DNA of 64,000 nt, taken from NCBI GenBank assembly GCA_019912395.1, contig JAIOIH010000055.1, positions 1 to 64,000 on the forward strand, read 5' to 3'. This document shows positions 8,413-17,723 of this stretch, piece after piece (the first letter of the stretch is position 1; each line of letters begins with the position of its first letter). Origin of the DNA: Flavobacteriales bacterium. GTDB lineage: Bacteria > Bacteroidota > Bacteroidia > Flavobacteriales_F > PHOS-HE28. The translations under genes were made by a program, and so were the position numbers. Below the pieces are notes generated by a model, which was not told the DNA's origin, did not search any database, and saw nothing but the letters and a program-made list of their open reading frames with translations.

Positions 8413-9479
8413 AGAAGGTGCTCTTTCTCTACACGGAAACGGCGCCCTATTTCCTGGCGAGCGTAGCGCGTTTGGTGAAGGACCACGGCGTGGAAGCGCA
8501 CATCATACGCTGGCCGGTGAACAAGGAAGCACCCTTCGAGACCAAGAGCGTGGATGGGGTCACCATCCATGATCGAGAGGGATTCAACGAGACCTCATTG
8601 CGGCGTTTCGCGAACAACCTCAAGCCGGACATCATCCTCACCAGCGGTTGGGTGGACAAGGGATACTTGCAGGTCTGCCGCGATGCCCACAAGCGCGGCG
8701 TACCCACGGTGATGTGCAGTGACACGGCCTGGCGAGGCGGCCTCAAGCAATGGGCGGCCGTAGGGGCCGCTCGCTTCTGGCTTCACCGCACCTTCAGCCA
8801 TGCATGGGTCACCGGCGAGGCACAAGCGCTCTATGCCGAATACCTCGGCTTCTCGCGGGACCGCATCAGGCGTGGCTTCTATGCCGCCGACCTCGATCGT
8901 TTCGCACCCTTGGCCAAGCGGTTCGAGGAAGGGAAGGCCGCGAAATTCCCGCACCGCTTTTTGTGCATGGCGCGCTACATCCCCAGCAAGGGCCACCAAT
9001 ACATGGTGGAGGCCTTCGCCGAGCTATGCGATGCGGGCGAGGCGAAGGACTGGGAACTTTGGTGCATCGGTACGGGTGAGCTGCATCCGTTGGCGCATGA
9101 GCATTCACGGATCAAGCATCTGGGTTTTGTGCAAGCGGATGAAGTGTGGAAGTACATGGAGCAGAGCGGGGTCTTCATCCTGCCCAGCCTGTACGAGCCC
9201 TGGGGCGTAGTGGTACACGAGCACGCGGCGGCAGGTTTTCCGCTCATGCTCAGCGATGCCGTGGGCGCACGTCACCGGTTCCTGAAGGATGGCCACAATG
9301 GGCAATGCTTCATTGCCGGCGACAAGGAAAGCCTGAAGAAGGCCTTTCGCGAAGTGATCGCCACGCCGGATGCCGAACTGGTGGCCATGGGCCTGAGAAG
9401 TGCGGAACTGGCCACCGATTGGGGTCCGAAGGAATGGGCCGGCACATTGATGGAACTGATCGATGAGCGCCATGGCTAA
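8409..9479 (+). CDS. glycosyltransferase family 4
   Basis: This 356-residue cytoplasmic GT-B enzyme has the C-terminal donor-binding signature EPWGVVVHEHAAAGFP, corresponding to the E-x7-E motif of GT4, and an RYIPSKGHQYMVEAF stretch typical of the domain junction. It should transfer a nucleotide-activated sugar onto a growing exopolysaccharide unit; donor and acceptor cannot be read from sequence. The start overlaps the deacetylase stop by 4 bp, and the 3' end overlaps the next gene. Confidence 0.87.
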   Translation: MKKVLFLYTETAPYFLASVARLVKDHGVEAHIIRWPVNKEAPFETKSVDGVTIHDREGFNETSLRRFANNLKPDIILTSGWVDKGYLQVCRDAHKRGVPTVMCSDTAWRGGLKQWAAVGAARFWLHRTFSHAWVTGEAQALYAEYLGFSRDRIRRGFYAADLDRFAPLAKRFEEGKAAKFPHRFLCMARYIPSKGHQYMVEAFAELCDAGEAKDWELWCIGTGELHPLAHEHSRIKHLGFVQADEVWKYMEQSGVFILPSLYEPWGVVVHEHAAAGFPLMLSDAVGARHRFLKDGHNGQCFIAGDKESLKKAFREVIATPDAELVAMGLRSAELATDWGPKEWAGTLMELIDERHG

Positions 9480-10611
9480 GCCGCGCGTGCTGGTCTTCAT
9501 CGACTGGTACCTGCCGGGCTATAAGGCGGGTGGGCCAGTGCGGAGCTTGGCCAACCTGGTGGACCACCTCCGTGATCGCATTGACTTTAGCATCATCACG
9601 CGGAATACGGACTACACGGAAAGCACCCCATACCCGGGGATTCAGCCGGACCAATGGACGCACTTGCCCGGTGGTGAAAAAGTATGGTACGCTTCTGAGG
9701 CAGGTACTTCACGCAAGGTCTGGAAGCGCATTATGAAGGAGGAGAAGTGGGACGCGATGTACGTGAACGGGCTTTATTCCTGGTGGTACAACATCCTGCC
9801 CTTGTGGCTTTCCCGGCGGATGCCGATGCGACGTGTGGTGGCTGTTCGCGGCATGCTGGCCAGCGGCGCCCTGCAACACGGGTCGCTGAAGAAGCTGTTG
9901 TTCCTCTCGCTGGCGCGGATGGTGGACCTGTACAAGGGTGTTCGCTTCCAAGCCACCAATGAGGAAGAAGCACGCGATGTGCGGATGCACGTTCTGAAAC
10001 ATGCGGAGGTGCACGTGGTGCCGAACCTCTCGCGCAAGCTGGCGGGCGTGCATGTTCCAATAGCGAAGCACCCGGGTGCGGTGAAACTGGTGAGCGTGGC
10101 GCGGATCGCCGTGGAGAAGAACACGTTGCTCGCCCTGGAAAGCCTTCGGAACGTGAAGGGAGCAGTGCAGTTCAACCTGTACGGTCCCGTGTATGATGAA
10201 GCGTATTGGGAAAAATGCCAAGCGGCGATCGCCGCCTTACCGACCCCTGTGAAGGTTGAGTACAAGGGAACCGTTCCACCGGAGGAAGTACCGGAGATCC
10301 TGGCGGAACATCATGCGCTCTTCATGCCCAGCGCCGGGGAGAATTTCGGGCACACCATGCTCGAAGCACTTTCCGCAGGGCGGCCCTTGCTCATCAGCGA
10401 TCGCACGCCATGGCGCGAGCTGGAGCAGGACAACGCGGGCTGGGACCTGCCGCTGGACCGTCCGGCGGGATTCACCGAGGCGGTGGAGCGGCTTTCCGGA
10501 ATGGATCAGGCGGAGTTCGATCGGTGGTCAACGGGCGCATACGAAAGGGGAATGCGCTACTTGGGCGATCCTGCTCCGATGGAGGCTAGCCTGAAGATGT
10601 TCTTGGCTTGA
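9463..10611 (+). CDS. glycosyltransferase family 4
   Basis: The 382-residue product starts RVLVFIDWYLPGYKAGGP, a glycine-rich GT-B N-terminus. It carries SVARIAVEKNTLLAL and MPSAGENFGHTMLEALSAGRP, the acceptor/donor cleft signature of GT4. Two starts are possible, ATG 9463 or ATG 9472, both before the preceding stop at 9477-9479. The gene end overlaps the possible TTG codon of the following antitoxin-like frame. It is likely the second sugar transferase of the exopolysaccharide unit encoded here. Confidence 0.87.
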   Translation: MSAMAKPRVLVFIDWYLPGYKAGGPVRSLANLVDHLRDRIDFSIITRNTDYTESTPYPGIQPDQWTHLPGGEKVWYASEAGTSRKVWKRIMKEEKWDAMYVNGLYSWWYNILPLWLSRRMPMRRVVAVRGMLASGALQHGSLKKLLFLSLARMVDLYKGVRFQATNEEEARDVRMHVLKHAEVHVVPNLSRKLAGVHVPIAKHPGAVKLVSVARIAVEKNTLLALESLRNVKGAVQFNLYGPVYDEAYWEKCQAAIAALPTPVKVEYKGTVPPEEVPEILAEHHALFMPSAGENFGHTMLEALSAGRPLLISDRTPWRELEQDNAGWDLPLDRPAGFTEAVERLSGMDQAEFDRWSTGAYERGMRYLGDPAPMEASLKMFLA

Positions 10612-10616
10612 AGAGG

Positions 10617-10835
10617 GTGAATGATCTCGACATATCTTTGGAGGAACTGGAAAATGTCGCAAACATGGTCGTCAAACTAAAGCGGTCGGGCCAAAAAGGG
10701 CAGTTGGACGCTGCTCTGAAAAGCTTGGCCAAGCGAAGGCGCAGGGGGGCGAAGATCTTACGCTTCGTAGGCAAGGTCGCTTTCGAAGGCGACCCCGTCA
10801 CTGTTCAAAAGGAAATGCGCCGTGAACATCGATAA
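10617..10835 (+). CDS. putative antitoxin of a PIN-domain toxin
   Basis: A 72-residue frame begins at GTG 10617; a TTG at 10608 is the alternative. It has an acidic N-terminal part (NDLDISLEELENVANMVVKL) and a very basic middle (SLAKRRRRGAK). No known antitoxin DNA-binding fold is recognised. Its size, its 14-bp overlap with the downstream PIN-domain gene and its composition unlike the flanking glycosyltransferases make an antitoxin the best reading. In VapBC-like modules such a protein neutralises the toxin and represses the pair. Confidence 0.55.
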   Translation: MNDLDISLEELENVANMVVKLKRSGQKGQLDAALKSLAKRRRRGAKILRFVGKVAFEGDPVTVQKEMRREHR

Positions 10836-11196
10836 CCTGCTGCTCGATACTAACATTGTCGTGCATGTTCTTCAAGGGAATCTCGCCTTGGCGAAAGAGT
10901 TGGAAGGGAAACGTTTACTTATCTCTGTTGTTAGCCGAATAGAATTGTTCAGTTGGCCCGGTGAGGCGGAAGGGCGGGATGAATGGCTACTGCAATTTCT
11001 GGAGGAATGCCAATTGGTGGAACTGGATCGGGGTATTCAGAACCGGGCAATTGAATTGAGGAAGAAGTATACGCTCGCCTTGGCAGATGCTGTGATCGCA
11101 GCCACTGCCTTGCACTTGGACGTTACCCTCTTGACCGCAGACAGGGGCTTTAAAAAGTTGGAGTCCGACCTCAGGGTCGTCATCATTCAGCCTTGA
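10822..11196 (+). CDS. PIN-domain ribonuclease toxin, VapC-like
   Basis: The 124-residue protein has the complete set of PIN-domain acidic residues: LLDTNIVVHVL at the N-terminus, SRIELFSWP in the middle, LADAVIAATAL and TADRGFKKL at the end. These bind Mg2+ or Mn2+ for RNA cleavage. It starts with GTG at 10822, inside the antitoxin-like gene. Its 3' end touches the WcaF-like gene (TGA at 11194-11196, ATG at 11199). The pair interrupts an otherwise coherent sugar operon and has lower GC, consistent with horizontal insertion. Confidence 0.83.
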   Translation: MNIDNLLLDTNIVVHVLQGNLALAKELEGKRLLISVVSRIELFSWPGEAEGRDEWLLQFLEECQLVELDRGIQNRAIELRKKYTLALADAVIAATALHLDVTLLTADRGFKKLESDLRVVIIQP

Positions 11197-11198
11197 GC

Positions 11199-11834
11199 AT
11201 GCGAGAGGAAAAACCACGCGCCGACCTCAGCCGTTTCGATAACTCGGACTTCCCCTTGGGAGCCGGTTTCATCAAGCGTACGCTGTGGTATTTCACCAAT
11301 GCGCTGTTCTTCATCAATCCGCTGTTCCCGTTCCGATCGCCCAAACCCTTCTTGCTTCGCCTTTTCGGTTCCAAGGTGGGCAAGGGCGTGGTGATCCATC
11401 CGGGTGTCAACATCAAGTTCCCATGGAAGCTTTCCATCGGGGACCATGTGTGGGTCGGCCAGCGTGCCTGGTTGGACAACATCGACCAGCTCACCATCCA
11501 CAACAACGTGGTGATCAGCCAAGGAGCCATGCTGATCCTTGGCAGTCATGACTACAGAAAGCCGGACTATCCCACGCTGGCCGGACCGGTCGTATTGGAG
11601 GAAGGCAGTTGGGTAGGGGCCGGGGCGTTGGTGCTGGGCGGCGTCACTTTTCGGAGCCATGCGTTGCTTTCAGCGGGAAGTGTTACCGGAAAGGACCTCC
11701 GGGCCTACACGATCTACCGTGGTAATCCCGCTCTTCCCGTGCGCGACCGCGTGATGGACGGCGAGGCTGAACCGGGGCCGGACGTCACCGCCGAGGAGGC
11801 CCGTTTCAGCAGAAGTTCGGGAAAGGGCGCATGA
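11199..11834 (+). CDS. WcaF-like acetyltransferase of exopolysaccharide synthesis
   Basis: This 211-residue left-handed beta-helix (LbH) acetyltransferase resembles colanic acid WcaF. The N-terminal FIKRTLWYFTNALFF region precedes hexapeptide repeats (VGKGVVIHPGVNIKFP, IGDHVWVGQRAWL, GSWVGAGALVLGGVTF). The catalytic-type histidine is in GSHDY, and YRGNPA near the end is typical of sugar O-acetyltransferases using acetyl-CoA. An in-frame TTG at 11193 is less likely than the ATG at 11199. It overlaps the next gene by 4 bp and is expected to decorate the polymer made by the neighbouring transferases. Confidence 0.87.
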   Translation: MREEKPRADLSRFDNSDFPLGAGFIKRTLWYFTNALFFINPLFPFRSPKPFLLRLFGSKVGKGVVIHPGVNIKFPWKLSIGDHVWVGQRAWLDNIDQLTIHNNVVISQGAMLILGSHDYRKPDYPTLAGPVVLEEGSWVGAGALVLGGVTFRSHALLSAGSVTGKDLRAYTIYRGNPALPVRDRVMDGEAEPGPDVTAEEARFSRSSGKGA

Positions 11835-12586
11835 AGGTTTCCGTCATCACCATTTGCTATAACGCGGCCTCGGAGATCGATGAAACGATCCGGAGCGTGA
11901 TGGTGCAGGACCATGCGGACATCGAGCACATCGTGATCGACGGTGGTAGCACGGACGGCACCCAGGAAAGGATCGAGCGGTACATGGAGTGCATCGCACA
12001 CGTTGTGAGCGAAAAGGACAAGGGTGTGTATGATGCGATGAACAAGGGCCTTCGGCTCGCCACGGGTGAAGTGGTGGCTTTTGTGAACGCCGGTGACATG
12101 ATGGCCACGCGCAATACCGTGAGCTATATGGTGCGCGCTTTCGCGGAACAGGATGCCGATGCGATCTATGGCGATGCCCTGATGGTGGACCCGAACGACA
12201 TCACCAAGGTGAAGCGGTTCTGGAAAGGTGGAGAGTACGATCGGGCCAATTTCCGAAAAGGCTGGATGCCGCCGCATCTGGGCACCTACATCCGCAAAAA
12301 CGCATACGACCGTTTCGGCCTGTTCAACACGGAGCTGAAGGTGAGCGCGGACTACGAGCTGATGTTCCGATTTCTGTACAAGCACCGGTTGCGCGCACGC
12401 TACGTTCCAAAGGTATTGGTACGCTTCCGTCTCGGTGGTGTGAGCAACCGTTCGCTGGCCCATGTGTGGCGGGCGAACATGGAGGTGTACCGGGCCTGGA
12501 AGCTCAATGGTGAACCCGTTTCCCCGCTGATCATTCTTATGAAGCCGTTACGTAAAGTGCTACAGATGGTGCGGCGCGGGACATAG
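11831..12586 (+). CDS. glycosyltransferase family 2, WcaE-like
   Basis: The 251-residue GT-A enzyme begins KVSVITICYNAASEIDETI and has the nucleotide-binding DGGSTDGTQE and the metal-site region FVNAGDMM. SEKDKGVYDAMNKGL is characteristic of the group that includes colanic acid WcaE. A C-terminal YELMFRFLYKH segment fits a soluble transferase. It is the last gene of the cluster, with an ATGA overlap to wcaF. The following ~95 bp up to the M16 protease gene show no clear terminator. Confidence 0.87.
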   Translation: MKVSVITICYNAASEIDETIRSVMVQDHADIEHIVIDGGSTDGTQERIERYMECIAHVVSEKDKGVYDAMNKGLRLATGEVVAFVNAGDMMATRNTVSYMVRAFAEQDADAIYGDALMVDPNDITKVKRFWKGGEYDRANFRKGWMPPHLGTYIRKNAYDRFGLFNTELKVSADYELMFRFLYKHRLRARYVPKVLVRFRLGGVSNRSLAHVWRANMEVYRAWKLNGEPVSPLIILMKPLRKVLQMVRRGT

Positions 12587-12646
12587 CCGTTGGGGGACGG
12601 ACGTGCTACTGCGCCCGGACCACTATATTTAGGCCGATAACGCCTG

Positions 12647-12654
12647 CAAGTTTG
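12647..12654 (+). promoter_or_regulatory. near-consensus -7 box of the M16 protease gene
   Basis: CAAGTTTG differs from TAnnTTTG only at the first base and lies 26 nt before the ATG at 12681. No convincing TTG was found upstream. Confidence 0.35.
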
Positions 12655-12680
12655 GAACCATCTTCATTCACACCCCACGC

Positions 12681-15605
12681 ATGAAAATTCGATCGCTGTC
12701 CTTCGCACTGCTAGCCGCAGTGTTGACCTTCCCCGCCACGGCGCAGAAGTCCTACACGTACACGGCCGTCCCCAACGATCCGATGCAAGTGCGCATCTAC
12801 ACGCTGGACAACGGGCTGAAGGTCTACCTCTCGCAGAACAAGGACGAACCGCGCATCCAGACCAACATCGTGGTACGCGCCGGCAGCAAGTACGATCCCT
12901 CCACCGCCACCGGTCTGGCGCACTACCTGGAGCACATGCTGTTCAAGGGCACGCACCAGATCGCCACGCTGGATTGGGCCACGGAGAGCGCCTACCTGGA
13001 CCAGATCTCCGACCTCTACGAAAAGCGCCGCAACACCACCGATGAGATCGAGCGGGCCATGATCTACAACAAGATCGATAGCCTGAGCAACGTGGCGGCC
13101 AAGTACGCAGCGCCGAACGAGTATGACAAGATGATCTCCTCCATCGGCGCGAAGGGCACCAATGCATATACCAGTACCGAACAAACGGTGTACATCAACG
13201 ATATCCCCACCAATGCGCAGGAAAAATGGATGATGATCGAGAGCGTGCGCTTCCAGGACCTGGTGCTGCGCTTGTTCCACACCGAGCTGGAGACCGTTTT
13301 CGAGGAATTCAACCGCGGACAGGACAATGACTACCGCAAGGCGGGCGAGGCCATGGACAAGGAGCTCTATAAGAAGCATCCATACGGCACGCAGACGACC
13401 ATTGGCACCGGGGAAGACCTGAAGAACCCCAGCATGGTGAAGATCCATGAGTACTTCAACACCTACTACGTACCGAACAACATGGCCGTGATCATGGCCG
13501 GTGATATCGACTACGACAGCACCATCGCCATGGTGGACAAGTACTTCGGTAGCTGGAAGTCCAAGCCCGTGCCGGAGTTCACCTTCACGCCGGAGGACCC
13601 CATTACCAAGCCTGATACACTCAGCGTTCGCGGTCCCATGGCCGGTTGGGTAAGCATGGGTTGGCGCTTCGGCGGCACCAAGAGCGGCGACCCCATCATG
13701 TTGGACCTCATCTCCGGCATCATGAGCAATGGCCAGGCCGGCCTGATCGATCTGGACCTGATCCAGCAGCAGAAGGTGCTCGAAGCGTATGCCTACTCCC
13801 AGGAGCAGATGGATTATTCGCAATTCTCCATGGGCGGCAATCCCAAGCAAGGGCAGAGCTTGGAGGAAGTCCGCAAGCTGTTGCTCGGTGAACTGGAAAA
13901 GCTGAAGAAGGGCGAATTCGATGATTGGCTCATTCAAGCCGTGGTGAACGATCAGCGCCAACAGCGCATCCGCTACTGGAACGAAAGGAACAATCTTCGT
14001 GCTTACGCTCTCACGGATGCGTTCATCCTCCAGAAGGACTGGAAGGATGTGGTGAGTTATTTCGATCGCATGGCCAAGATCACCAAGGCTGAGGTGGTCG
14101 CCTTCGCGAACGCGAACTTCAAGGATAACAGCGTCACCGTATTTAAGCGGACCGGAGAGGACAGCACGGTCTTCCATGTGGAGAAGCCGACGATCACGCC
14201 GTTGGACATCAACCGGGCCGAGCAAAGCGAATGGTACAAGGAGTGGTCCGCCATTCCCGAGAGCCGACTGAAGCCCGAGTTCGTGGACTACAACACGGCC
14301 ATTACACGGCGCACCTTGGAGCACGACATTCCCTTGGCGATCATTCCGAACACGAGCAACGATCTCTTTACGCTGACCCAGATCCTGGACCTCGGCAATT
14401 TTGATGACCCGAAGCTGAAGATGGCCGTGAACTACCTGCCCTACCTGGGCACAGCCACGCTGAGCGCCGAGGACCTGCAGAAGGAATTCTTCAAGCTGGG
14501 GCTTCAGTTCAATGTGTTCGCCGGCCAGGACCGCATGTATGTTTCCCTCTCAGGGTTGGAGGAGAACATGGAGAAGGGCCTGAAGCTGTTCGAGGACATT
14601 TTGGCCGATCCGCAGCCGGATCCCGAAGCGCTGGCCGAACTGGTGAAGGATGAGCTGCAGGAGCGGAGCGACAATGTGAAGGACAAGAACAACATACTGT
14701 ACCGCGGCCTGATGAGCTATGCCCGGTACGGCACGAACTCCCCCCAGCGGAACATTCTTTCCACCGATGAATTGAAGGCCGTAACGCCGGATGAACTGAT
14801 CGACCTGATCAAGGGCATCAACACCCACCATCACCGCTTCTTCTACTACGGCAAGAAATCCCCGGACGCCATTGCCGCATTGCTGAACAAGGAACACAGG
14901 ACACCGGCCACACTGAGGAACTGGCCGCAACCAGCGCCTTATGTGGAACTGGCCACGGACAAGGATCAAGTGTACTATGTGGATTACGACATGGTTCAGA
15001 CCGAACTGATGCTGATGTCGAAAGGGGAGCAGTTCAACGTGCAGAACATGCCTTATGCCTCCTTGTTCAATGAGTACTTCGGCTCCGGACTTTCGAGCAT
15101 TGTCTTCCAGGAGATCCGCGAAGGCAAGGCGCTGGCCTATTCCGCATACGCGGCCTACACCATGCCCTCGAAGAAGGAGGAGGCCAGCTATGTGCGGGCC
15201 TATGTGGGCACGCAAGCGGATAAGCTCGCGGAAGCGGAGGCTGCGCTAAGCGCACTGATGAGCAATATGCCCACCGATGCGACCATGTTCGCCGGAAGCC
15301 GCGAAGCCGCGTTGAAGAAGATCGAATCCAGCAGAACCACCAAGGAGTCCATCTACTGGAGCTGGGAAGCCGCGCAACGACGGGGGTTGAGCGAGGACGT
15401 GAACAAGATCATCTATCCGAAGATCCAGCAGAGCACCCTGGAAGGCCTCACCACCTTCTTCAACAACAACATCAAAGGCAAGCACTTTACCTATCTCGCC
15501 ATCGGCAAGAACGGTTCCCTGGACCTGAAGGCCCTGGAAAAGCTCGGCCCTGTCAAACAGCTGACCATCAAGGACCTCTTTGGTTACGATGGAACGGAAA
15601 TGTAA
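12681..15605 (+). CDS. secreted M16 zinc metalloprotease, two-module (PqqL/insulinase-like)
   Basis: The 974-residue product has a signal peptide (MKIRSLSFALLAAVLTFPATAQ). The N-terminal M16 module carries the inverted zinc motif H81-Y-L-E84-H85 within HYLEHMLFKGT. A third acidic ligand is expected in LETVFEEFNRG; the spacing is stretched by a ~60-residue insertion. The second half repeats the fold without the zinc motif and ends with the typical R/Y-type region (FQEIREGKALAYSAYAAY). Such enzymes degrade peptides in the periplasm or after import. No T9SS tail is seen, so a periplasmic location is likely. It is preceded by ~94 bp with a near-consensus -7 box. Confidence 0.92.
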   Translation: MKIRSLSFALLAAVLTFPATAQKSYTYTAVPNDPMQVRIYTLDNGLKVYLSQNKDEPRIQTNIVVRAGSKYDPSTATGLAHYLEHMLFKGTHQIATLDWATESAYLDQISDLYEKRRNTTDEIERAMIYNKIDSLSNVAAKYAAPNEYDKMISSIGAKGTNAYTSTEQTVYINDIPTNAQEKWMMIESVRFQDLVLRLFHTELETVFEEFNRGQDNDYRKAGEAMDKELYKKHPYGTQTTIGTGEDLKNPSMVKIHEYFNTYYVPNNMAVIMAGDIDYDSTIAMVDKYFGSWKSKPVPEFTFTPEDPITKPDTLSVRGPMAGWVSMGWRFGGTKSGDPIMLDLISGIMSNGQAGLIDLDLIQQQKVLEAYAYSQEQMDYSQFSMGGNPKQGQSLEEVRKLLLGELEKLKKGEFDDWLIQAVVNDQRQQRIRYWNERNNLRAYALTDAFILQKDWKDVVSYFDRMAKITKAEVVAFANANFKDNSVTVFKRTGEDSTVFHVEKPTITPLDINRAEQSEWYKEWSAIPESRLKPEFVDYNTAITRRTLEHDIPLAIIPNTSNDLFTLTQILDLGNFDDPKLKMAVNYLPYLGTATLSAEDLQKEFFKLGLQFNVFAGQDRMYVSLSGLEENMEKGLKLFEDILADPQPDPEALAELVKDELQERSDNVKDKNNILYRGLMSYARYGTNSPQRNILSTDELKAVTPDELIDLIKGINTHHHRFFYYGKKSPDAIAALLNKEHRTPATLRNWPQPAPYVELATDKDQVYYVDYDMVQTELMLMSKGEQFNVQNMPYASLFNEYFGSGLSSIVFQEIREGKALAYSAYAAYTMPSKKEEASYVRAYVGTQADKLAEAEAALSALMSNMPTDATMFAGSREAALKKIESSRTTKESIYWSWEAAQRRGLSEDVNKIIYPKIQQSTLEGLTTFFNNNIKGKHFTYLAIGKNGSLDLKALEKLGPVKQLTIKDLFGYDGTEM

Positions 15606-15694
15606 TGGCCCTGCCGCATGAGTGCCTGCCGGTACCAATGCGGTCCCAAGGCCCGATCCCGGAGATTAACGGTGCGGATCGGTTCTGATCGAAG

Positions 15695-15797
15695 CCACTT
15701 GGTGCCCGGCGATGCATCCGCCGCATTCCGTGCAGGTGGGAAGCACCTGCTGGTGCAGGCCCACTGTGCGGCGCATCGCCGCTGAAGGTGCAAGTGG
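15695..15797. other. 103-bp nested inverted repeat between M16 and DASS genes
   Basis: Four nested pairings are visible. CCACTTG (15695-15701) pairs with CAAGTGG (15791-15797). GGCGATGC (15708-15715) pairs with GCATCGCC (15773-15780). GCCGCA (15720-15725) pairs with TGCGGC (15767-15772). An apical CAGGTG (15733-15738) pairs with CACCTG (15744-15749). No T-run follows. It could be a structured RNA, a degenerate palindromic element or a terminator of unknown type. The rest of the gap 15606-15886 shows no gene. Confidence 0.6.
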
Positions 15798-15886
15798 TGG
15801 CCGGTGGCAAATAAAACCGGACCTTGTGCTGTATCTTTCAGGGTCTGGTTCGGCCATTGTCGTAGCACTCGTACACCTAGTTGCCC

Positions 15887-17665
15887 ATGACCGTTGAGAT
15901 GTGGTTCCTCTGCTCGGTGATCGCGGTGGCCGTGGTGCTGTTCGTTACCGAGAGGGTGGGCATCGATGTCACGGCGATCTTCATTGCCTTCGTGCTCATG
16001 ATCAGCGGACTGGTCACGGTGCCTCAGGGCCTATCCGGTTTTTCGAACCAGGCCGCACTGGCGATACTCGCGTTGTTGATCCTGAATACGGGGCTGGAGA
16101 AGACCGGCGTGCTCTACTTGGTCACCAAGCGGTTGGTGGCGTTCACCGGCAATCACACCTGGAGCATTTTGCTCGTGCTGTTGCCATTCGTGGCGGTACT
16201 CTCCGCCTTCACCAACAACACGGCGGTGATCGCCCTTTTCCTGCCCATGCTGGTGTTGATGGGGAACAGCAAGGGCATCAGCCCCAGCAGGCTGCTGATG
16301 CCCATGGCGTTCATTTCCATTCTGGGTGGCCTTTGCACCATCATCGGTACCAGCACAAGCCTGTTGGTGAACAGCATTGCCCGCCAGTACGATCTGCCAC
16401 CATTCAGTTTTTTCGAGTTCGCGGATATCGGAGCGGCCATGGCAGGTGCCGGCTTTCTCTATCTCTTATTGATCGGCCATCGGCTCGTGCCTGCGCGCCG
16501 CAAGCCCGTGAGCATGGAATCGGAGGACCAGGAAGGCAAGTACCACACCCAGGTGATCGTGCTGCAAGGCTCGCCGTTCCTTGGCAGCATATTCCAGGCC
16601 CGAGCGGCCTTGAAACCGTTCAGCGCGGAACTGTTGGCCGTTCACACCTCCTCGCTGGAGCCCAAGGAGATGGAGGATCGGACACGGGTGGAGGCCGGTG
16701 ATCGGCTGTTGTTGCGGGGAACGGCTGCGGCAATTGCCCAATTGAAGTCGGGGAACAAGTATGCCATGACGGCCGAGTTGAGCATGGAGCGGGATCTATT
16801 GCACAAGCAGGAGACCCATGTGGTGGAAGCCGTGGTGGCACCGGGAAGCGAGCTGATCGGAAGGAGGCTGAACGACCTGGACCTTCTGGCCATGTATGAG
16901 TCGGTGCCCTTGGCGCTGCGTCGTTCGGAGCGCCCTTCGGAGAGCAATATTGCGGACACCGTACTGCGCTTGGGGGATGTATTGTTGATCGAGACCAACG
17001 GGCAATTGGCGTTGGACCCTGAGGTAGGGGAGGACCTGATCCTGCTGGACACCATGCCCATGGTGCGCAGCCTGCGAAAGCGCTGGACCGCCGTGCTCAT
17101 TTTCACCGGGGTGATCGCAGTGGCAGCAGCCGGCCTGGTGCCGATCGTCATCTCCGCCTTGGGAGGTGTAATGCTCATGGCCGTTACCAAGTGCATTCAG
17201 CTCAACGATGCCTATAAGCGCGTGGAGTGGAAGGTCTATTTTCTCATCGCCGGTTTGATACCGCTGGGCATCGCCATCCAGAACACGGGCCTTGATGTGA
17301 TGATCGCATCGGGGTTCATCAGTGCGACCTCCGGCCTTTCGTTCGCCTGGGTCATCGCGCTCATGTTCGCCTTCACGGTGATCATTACCAATGTACTGGC
17401 CAATAACGCCACGGCCCTGCTGATGGCACCCATCGCGGTGAGCGTGGCCCAGCAGATGGGCATCGACCCCAAGGCACTTCTGCTCACGGTGATGTTCGGC
17501 GCGAGCACATCCTTTTTTACACCCGTGGGTTACCACACCCTCACCCTGATCTATACGCCCGGCCGGTACAAGTTCAAGGATTATTTCGTCATGGGGTTAC
17601 CCCTCACCATCATCGTGGGCACCATTGCCGGTTGGATGATCTGGCAGCGGTATGCCCCGGTGTAA
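15887..17665 (+). CDS. SLC13/DASS-family permease with two RCK_C (TrkA-C) domains
   Basis: This is a 592-residue inner-membrane carrier. The N-terminal half has about six helices with AFTNNTAVIALFLP and GTSTSLLVNSIA, the SNT-like substrate/Na+ motif of the divalent-anion:Na+ symporters. A soluble middle part (about residues 200-400) contains two RCK_C-like segments (GSPFLGSIFQARAAL, VEAGDRLLLRG; GSELIGRRLNDLDL, LRLGDVLLIET). The C-terminal half repeats the transport motif as VLANNATALLMAP and FGASTSFFTPVGY. The ATG at 15887 is preferred to the TTG at 15881. The likely substrate is a di- or tricarboxylate or sulfate; the sequence does not decide. Confidence 0.87.
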   Translation: MTVEMWFLCSVIAVAVVLFVTERVGIDVTAIFIAFVLMISGLVTVPQGLSGFSNQAALAILALLILNTGLEKTGVLYLVTKRLVAFTGNHTWSILLVLLPFVAVLSAFTNNTAVIALFLPMLVLMGNSKGISPSRLLMPMAFISILGGLCTIIGTSTSLLVNSIARQYDLPPFSFFEFADIGAAMAGAGFLYLLLIGHRLVPARRKPVSMESEDQEGKYHTQVIVLQGSPFLGSIFQARAALKPFSAELLAVHTSSLEPKEMEDRTRVEAGDRLLLRGTAAAIAQLKSGNKYAMTAELSMERDLLHKQETHVVEAVVAPGSELIGRRLNDLDLLAMYESVPLALRRSERPSESNIADTVLRLGDVLLIETNGQLALDPEVGEDLILLDTMPMVRSLRKRWTAVLIFTGVIAVAAAGLVPIVISALGGVMLMAVTKCIQLNDAYKRVEWKVYFLIAGLIPLGIAIQNTGLDVMIASGFISATSGLSFAWVIALMFAFTVIITNVLANNATALLMAPIAVSVAQQMGIDPKALLLTVMFGASTSFFTPVGYHTLTLIYTPGRYKFKDYFVMGLPLTIIVGTIAGWMIWQRYAPV

Positions 17666-17723
17666 TACCATTTCGCATTCTGGATCAGTCCGGAGATGCG
17701 CCGCTATTTTTTCGTAGGACGAG

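Noticed and set aside
12711-14324. 537-codon minus-strand frame inside the M16 protease gene
   Set aside because: Antisense shadow; the plus strand has a signal peptide and the HxxEH motif.
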